Of a stretch of 64,000 nucleotides of DNA, positions 60,196 to 64,000 are shown in pieces. The DNA is from Apteryx mantelli (lineage: Eukaryota > Chordata > Aves > Apterygiformes > Apterygidae), in the NCBI RefSeq assembly GCF_036417845.1, contig NC_089981.1:4171501-4235500 (forward strand). The letters run 5' to 3'. Numbering within the stretch: the first letter of the stretch is position 1; each line of letters opens with the position of its first letter. The notes beneath the pieces are model-generated. The model saw nothing but the letters and a program-made list of their open reading frames with translations, did no database searches and was not told where the DNA came from. Position numbers and translations under genes: made by a program.

Positions 60196-60806
60196 AATCC
60201 TAGCTTTGGATCTCAAAGCAAATAGAAAGCTCGGAAGGAGAGGAAAAGTCTTTTTATGCATGCCATACTACTGTTGAGATTTGTTTAGGCCTCTTCTTTG
60301 CACTGTGCATGCTACTGCATTGTGTAACCCTGCAGACTGGTGCTTCCACCGAGGGTCCTTAGCCTTATACCTGAGGAGCCGTCACTATGGGGTTTATGTA
60401 GGCATCAGAGGGGCAAATGTGTGTCTGGAGAAGGGCTTTGTTCAGCCCTCTCATGCCACACCAGGACTATGTTCCTGGAGTAATGCGATCAAAGCAATCT
60501 GATTTTGACTAATAGTGGGATTAATGAGCTTTGTCAGCTCTTGAGCTGTCCAACTAAGGATGCTCGTTATGAGCCCAGGCCAATTACAGACTTAGCTGCT
60601 GCCTTCAGACATGGGGCTGAGAACGATCCTTTTTTCTTTCATGGCCATTTGTGTTTCAGACATAGAGACAAGATGCTCTGAGGTAGTTCTGTTGCAAGGG
60701 AATAATCCCTCCCTGCAGCTCACATTGCAGGTGGGCTCCATCCTCCCTGCTAGGCTCCCTCAGAATGTTCTTTATTCTAAAATTAAATGAAAAACTGGGT
60801 TTCTAA
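60196..60806 (+). repeat. Right arm of the inverted repeat, block 1
   Basis: Near-identical reverse complement of 127-736, about 59 kb away. It keeps the same 73-codon open frame (60281-60502, opening MFRPLLCTVHATALCNPADW) as the other copy. The few substitutions between copies within that frame (P/T, R/L, S/I, S/N) are mostly amino-acid changing, so coding constraint is not evident. I do not recognise the family. Confidence 0.85.
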
Positions 60807-62096
60807 TGAAAACTTTGTCCCCTGTTTTCCAGGTTCTGCAAAGGAGATGGAGTAGCAAGAAGAAATCTGCAGAGTAGGAGGCCTGGGACAGCAGAAGAAG
60901 ACAGGGAAACTTGTGAATTGGCCTCATCTTTGCCAGAAACCATTTCTGAGTTTACTGCCTTTGCTATGTAGACCAAATTGGTCAGTCAGCTGTGTATCAT
61001 CCCAGCATAAAACAGAGCAGTTCAAAACCAGCTCAGTCCAGGCAGTTTTAAGCTGCAGCCCCACTAGTGCAATGCAGCCAGCTCTGTTTGACCCATCATC
61101 TTTAAATGAAATAGATTAGACCGGGGTCTCTGTGGGGTTTTTGAGATACAGCAAAAGCATTGTAGAGATCCTGCCAGTTTTCACAGGCTGCTTTTCCTTC
61201 AAGGCGGTCTCTCACTGTCCCTAGATTAGAGCAATAATCACGTCTGACTGTAAGATGAGAGAGCTGCTAATTTCAAGGAGTGAAAGAACTTGAGCTTTTA
61301 ATGATGCACACTGGAGCCAATTTAAACACACTCGCAAACTCACTTGCCAAGTTGCATCATTGCAATTTGTCAGGCACAAGTTTCTTAACTGTACCTACAG
61401 AGACCTTACTAAAATCATCCTAAGTCATTTCCTGGAGAGACAACCAATTATATTAAATTGCTTGCCTTGAGTCTTTAGACACAGGCTCCTTAAAGCTGTA
61501 ACCTACCTGGAATTTGCATTTGGCTTCCTTGTCAAAGTCAGAGTGATTAGTTCAAATCAATACACGTAATAATCTGCGTAGGGTTTCCTCAGAGAAAAGC
61601 AAAGGAAGTCACAGACATTTCCCCTGGAGGAAAGGTAAAGCTTAAAAAAAGAAACTAGGAAATTACAGTTTCACAATTACAGATGAAGCAATTAAAAAAA
61701 AAAATCTGAAATGCCACAGTTTTGTTCTTATGGCTATGTTAGCATCCGTCAAATATTACTAGTCATCAGTTAATAAGTATCAGCCTGACGTGCCTGTTTT
61801 CCACAGTCTCTCCATTTTGCCCACCAGCACAAAATGTCTTCTTAAAGGCATACATATTAATGCTGAGAGAAATCAAACTGGCAACAGAGGAATCCAGTGC
61901 TGAAGTCCATCACTTCCACAATTTATGAAACAGGTTGCCCCTTCCGGGAAAAAAAAAAAAAAAAAAAAAAAAGAACTTTAATAATAAAATAATTGAAATT
62001 TGACAGTATACATAATCCAGCCCAATTTGTTCTCTCTCCTGCCACCTCTCTCAGGTTATTAGGCAGAGCAGAGGGGTTGCCTTGGGCAGCAGATTA
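60807..62096. other. 1.29-kb segment unique to the right arm
   Basis: This interval sits between the two blocks that are contiguous in the left arm (junction at 126/127). It is either an insertion in the right copy or a deletion from the left. A long A run (61951-61972) lies within it, but I see no target duplication or mobile-element hallmark at its edges. No supportable gene. Confidence 0.6.
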
Positions 62097-62222
62097 GTAA
62101 TGGCAGCAAGATTGCCAAGAGCCCAGCAGAGCAGAATCCTGGAAAATTTCAGTGGGGCATAAATGGAGGTGGTCACTGAAGGAGTGGGACAGGGAAGGAA
62201 GAACAGCCCCCTCCCCAAACTG
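62097..62222 (+). repeat. Right arm of the inverted repeat, block 2
   Basis: Reverse complement of 1-126 with about three differences. Similarity probably continues past 62222 in this copy, but its counterpart lies outside the window. Confidence 0.85.
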
Positions 62223-64000
62223 GCAATTGTGTCCTTGTTTTCTTCTGTATCCTTAGCAGCGGGTAGTGAATTCCAGCTCTTCAAGGCTGTCCCTGCACAA
62301 CTCTGTGGCCTCCTTTCGGGTTTGGCAACAAAATTCAACTGCCAAGAAGCCTGTCAGCCAACCCTTCAAGTCTGCCAGTGCAACTCTTATCCTAAACCCT
62401 ACCCGACAAGCACGCCATAGTTCCATTAAGGATCCCAAATCCTATTTTCCACTGCCATGTTCCCTACGAGATCAAAGATCAAGAATACCTCGAGCCCACC
62501 TCCGCCATATGTGTCAACTCACAGACCCAAGTGAGGGCTGCTGCCTACAGACTTGGAAATAGAGAGTTCAGTCCCCTGTCCTGCAAAGACCTTTGGCATC
62601 CCAGATGGTTTTCACACAATGTCATACCATGCAGACATACCACTTCCCCCACCTGTGATCATGAGCTCTAACCTTATTATAGTGCAATGCCTTTCAAACT
62701 GAAGAACTCAGCACTGAGGATAAGCTGGCTGCTGTTGCAAGGCCATGGCTGAAGAAGGTAGAGTCCAGGGGGTGGGGGAACCTGTATGTGTTGGTGGCCG
62801 GACAGGCTACAGCCAACACGGAGGGGGTCTGTGAAGTAAGTGCCAAGGTCTGGCTGAACTCCTGGAGCAAGGGACTCAGCTGAGGAAGACTCCAGGGGCT
62901 GTTTGGGGAAAGAATGGTCCCGCTGTGGTGGCCTGGTTAGGTTGTGCGTGAGGACGCTGACTCTGGATGGAGGGAAGGCAAAGGAAGGGAGGAGAGGACT
63001 AAAAGGAGACATGGCTCAGCGTAGCAGGAGGAGAAGAAATGAGTAATTGGAGCAAGTGACAGAAGCAAGCGTGAGAAGCGCAGTTCAGGGCATTACCTAG
63101 ATAAGCTCAAACAGCTGGAAGTCCACACTGGCACTCAACCTAGCCTCCACAGGTAACGACACAGACTGTGAATGCTCGTAATGGCAGAACTGAGCTGAGG
63201 CCAGGGTTTACCTTGTTTCAAGCAAAGACAGGCTGTGAGGCGATCAGAAATTGCAAAAAAGTCATTTCCGCATCCTCTGCAGACATGTCCCTCGTTTGTA
63301 GCTGGCTAACTCTGCTCCTAAATTCACTCTTTCCACCATTCTGTTATTTCTCCCTGAAGTCCAGCTGAGCCCCTTCACTTTTGGGCCATAGCCACCTGCT
63401 GCTATTTCAGTCTGCCCTCACCCCCATGCATATCTGAAGACCTCTTTCCCAAAAGCTGTTCCTGTGAGGTAATTACACACTCAGTTATTTCCAGCTGATA
63501 AACCTCGTGTGCTTAGAGATGCATGCGATGGACACACATGCAGAATTACTACTACCTTAATAGCCCCGGTATTCCTCCACGCATCCCACAGTGCCTCCAT
63601 CTTCCCACAGGTCCCCTTCCCGCTTCCAGCACAACATCTCCCAAGGAAAAATAAATAAATAAATAAATCATCTCTGTAAGTGCTCCTATTCCCATGTTTT
63701 TAGCACTTCCTTTTAAACCAACTGCCCAGCTAGTCAGCTGGTATAGTTTGACTTTGAGCCATCCTTACATTTGAGGTGGAGAAGCACTTCCAGTTTCCAA
63801 AGCATTTTTCATACCTACTTTCTTGTGAAGCTTCATTTAATTTAAAACACACTCTATTATTACATATTATATGACTGCACCACAATGTCTATGATATACA
63901 TTCTGAAATATCTAATAATTTCTTTGTTGAAGTTAAGTGATACAAAACGATCAAAAGGAAGCTTTTTGATTTTTCTCAATTGAAATTTAGCATAATTGAC
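62223..64000. other. No gene seen at the right end
   Basis: Part of this stretch may belong to the inverted-repeat unit whose left counterpart is cut off by the window edge. It holds a short AAAT microsatellite at 63648-63668. No coding sequence can be supported. Confidence 0.45.

Noticed and set aside
1..64000. CRISPR arrays, operons, tRNA or rRNA genes
   Set aside because: None seen; the sequence is vertebrate nuclear DNA and no cloverleaf or rRNA-like segment was recognised by eye.

Overview
This is vertebrate nuclear DNA, most likely from a bird; a turtle or crocodilian cannot be excluded. The evidence is spliced genes with short introns, olfactory receptor (OR) genes, CR1 LINE fragments (one ending in the ATTCTATG-type 3' tail), solo retroviral LTRs and a CpG island. 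Nothing prokaryotic is present. I assigned families by eye from motifs, splice sites and reading-frame phase; no database was searched.

Layout. (1) 1-736 is one arm of a near-identical inverted repeat whose partner lies at 60196-62222. (2) 737-4670 is gene-poor and GC- and pyrimidine-rich, with degenerate minisatellites. (3) 4671-16217 is an ATAD2-like gene on the + strand. I can chain 21 exons whose phases all agree, giving about 870 codons from a tentative ATG to TAA and then a poly(A) signal. It is interrupted by a single TGA immediately after Walker A, lacks the bromodomain, and carries a tandem amplification of one N-terminal exon. (4) 16560-17390 is a CpG island with a GAGCC repeat, followed by a solo LTR (17474-17979, minus) with a perfect 6-bp target duplication. 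(5) 18862-19494 (minus) is a Mas-related GPCR (MRGPR/MAS1L-type) stopped in its third cytoplasmic loop. (6) 23400-24110 is a degenerate tandem repeat of about 50 bp. (7) 28290-29225 is an intact OR (family-4-like); 33846-34646 is a related OR pseudogene; 37790-38788 (minus) is a decayed OR of another subfamily. (8) 47754-52154 is a TRIM gene (RING, B-box, coiled coil, stub of PRY) with textbook TRIM exon lengths but a frameshift in the RING and a stop in PRY. (9) 52420-53490 is a deleted CR1, abutting an OR C-terminal pseudogene fragment on the opposite strand (53495-53740). (10) 54196-55025 is a second solo LTR with a 5-bp target duplication and an internal 142-bp tandem duplication. (11) 55031-64000 holds no gene I can support, apart from a CR1 piece and the second inverted-repeat arm.

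The genes do not form a pathway. This is an accessory, birth-and-death type region with one intact GPCR and several broken relatives. The mix of MRGPR, ORs and TRIM resembles the extended MHC class I neighbourhood of mammals (MAS1L, OR cluster, TRIM genes), which may reflect old synteny. The most unusual item is the ATAD2-derived gene: bromodomain-less, with an exon array, and otherwise frame-perfect despite one stop codon.
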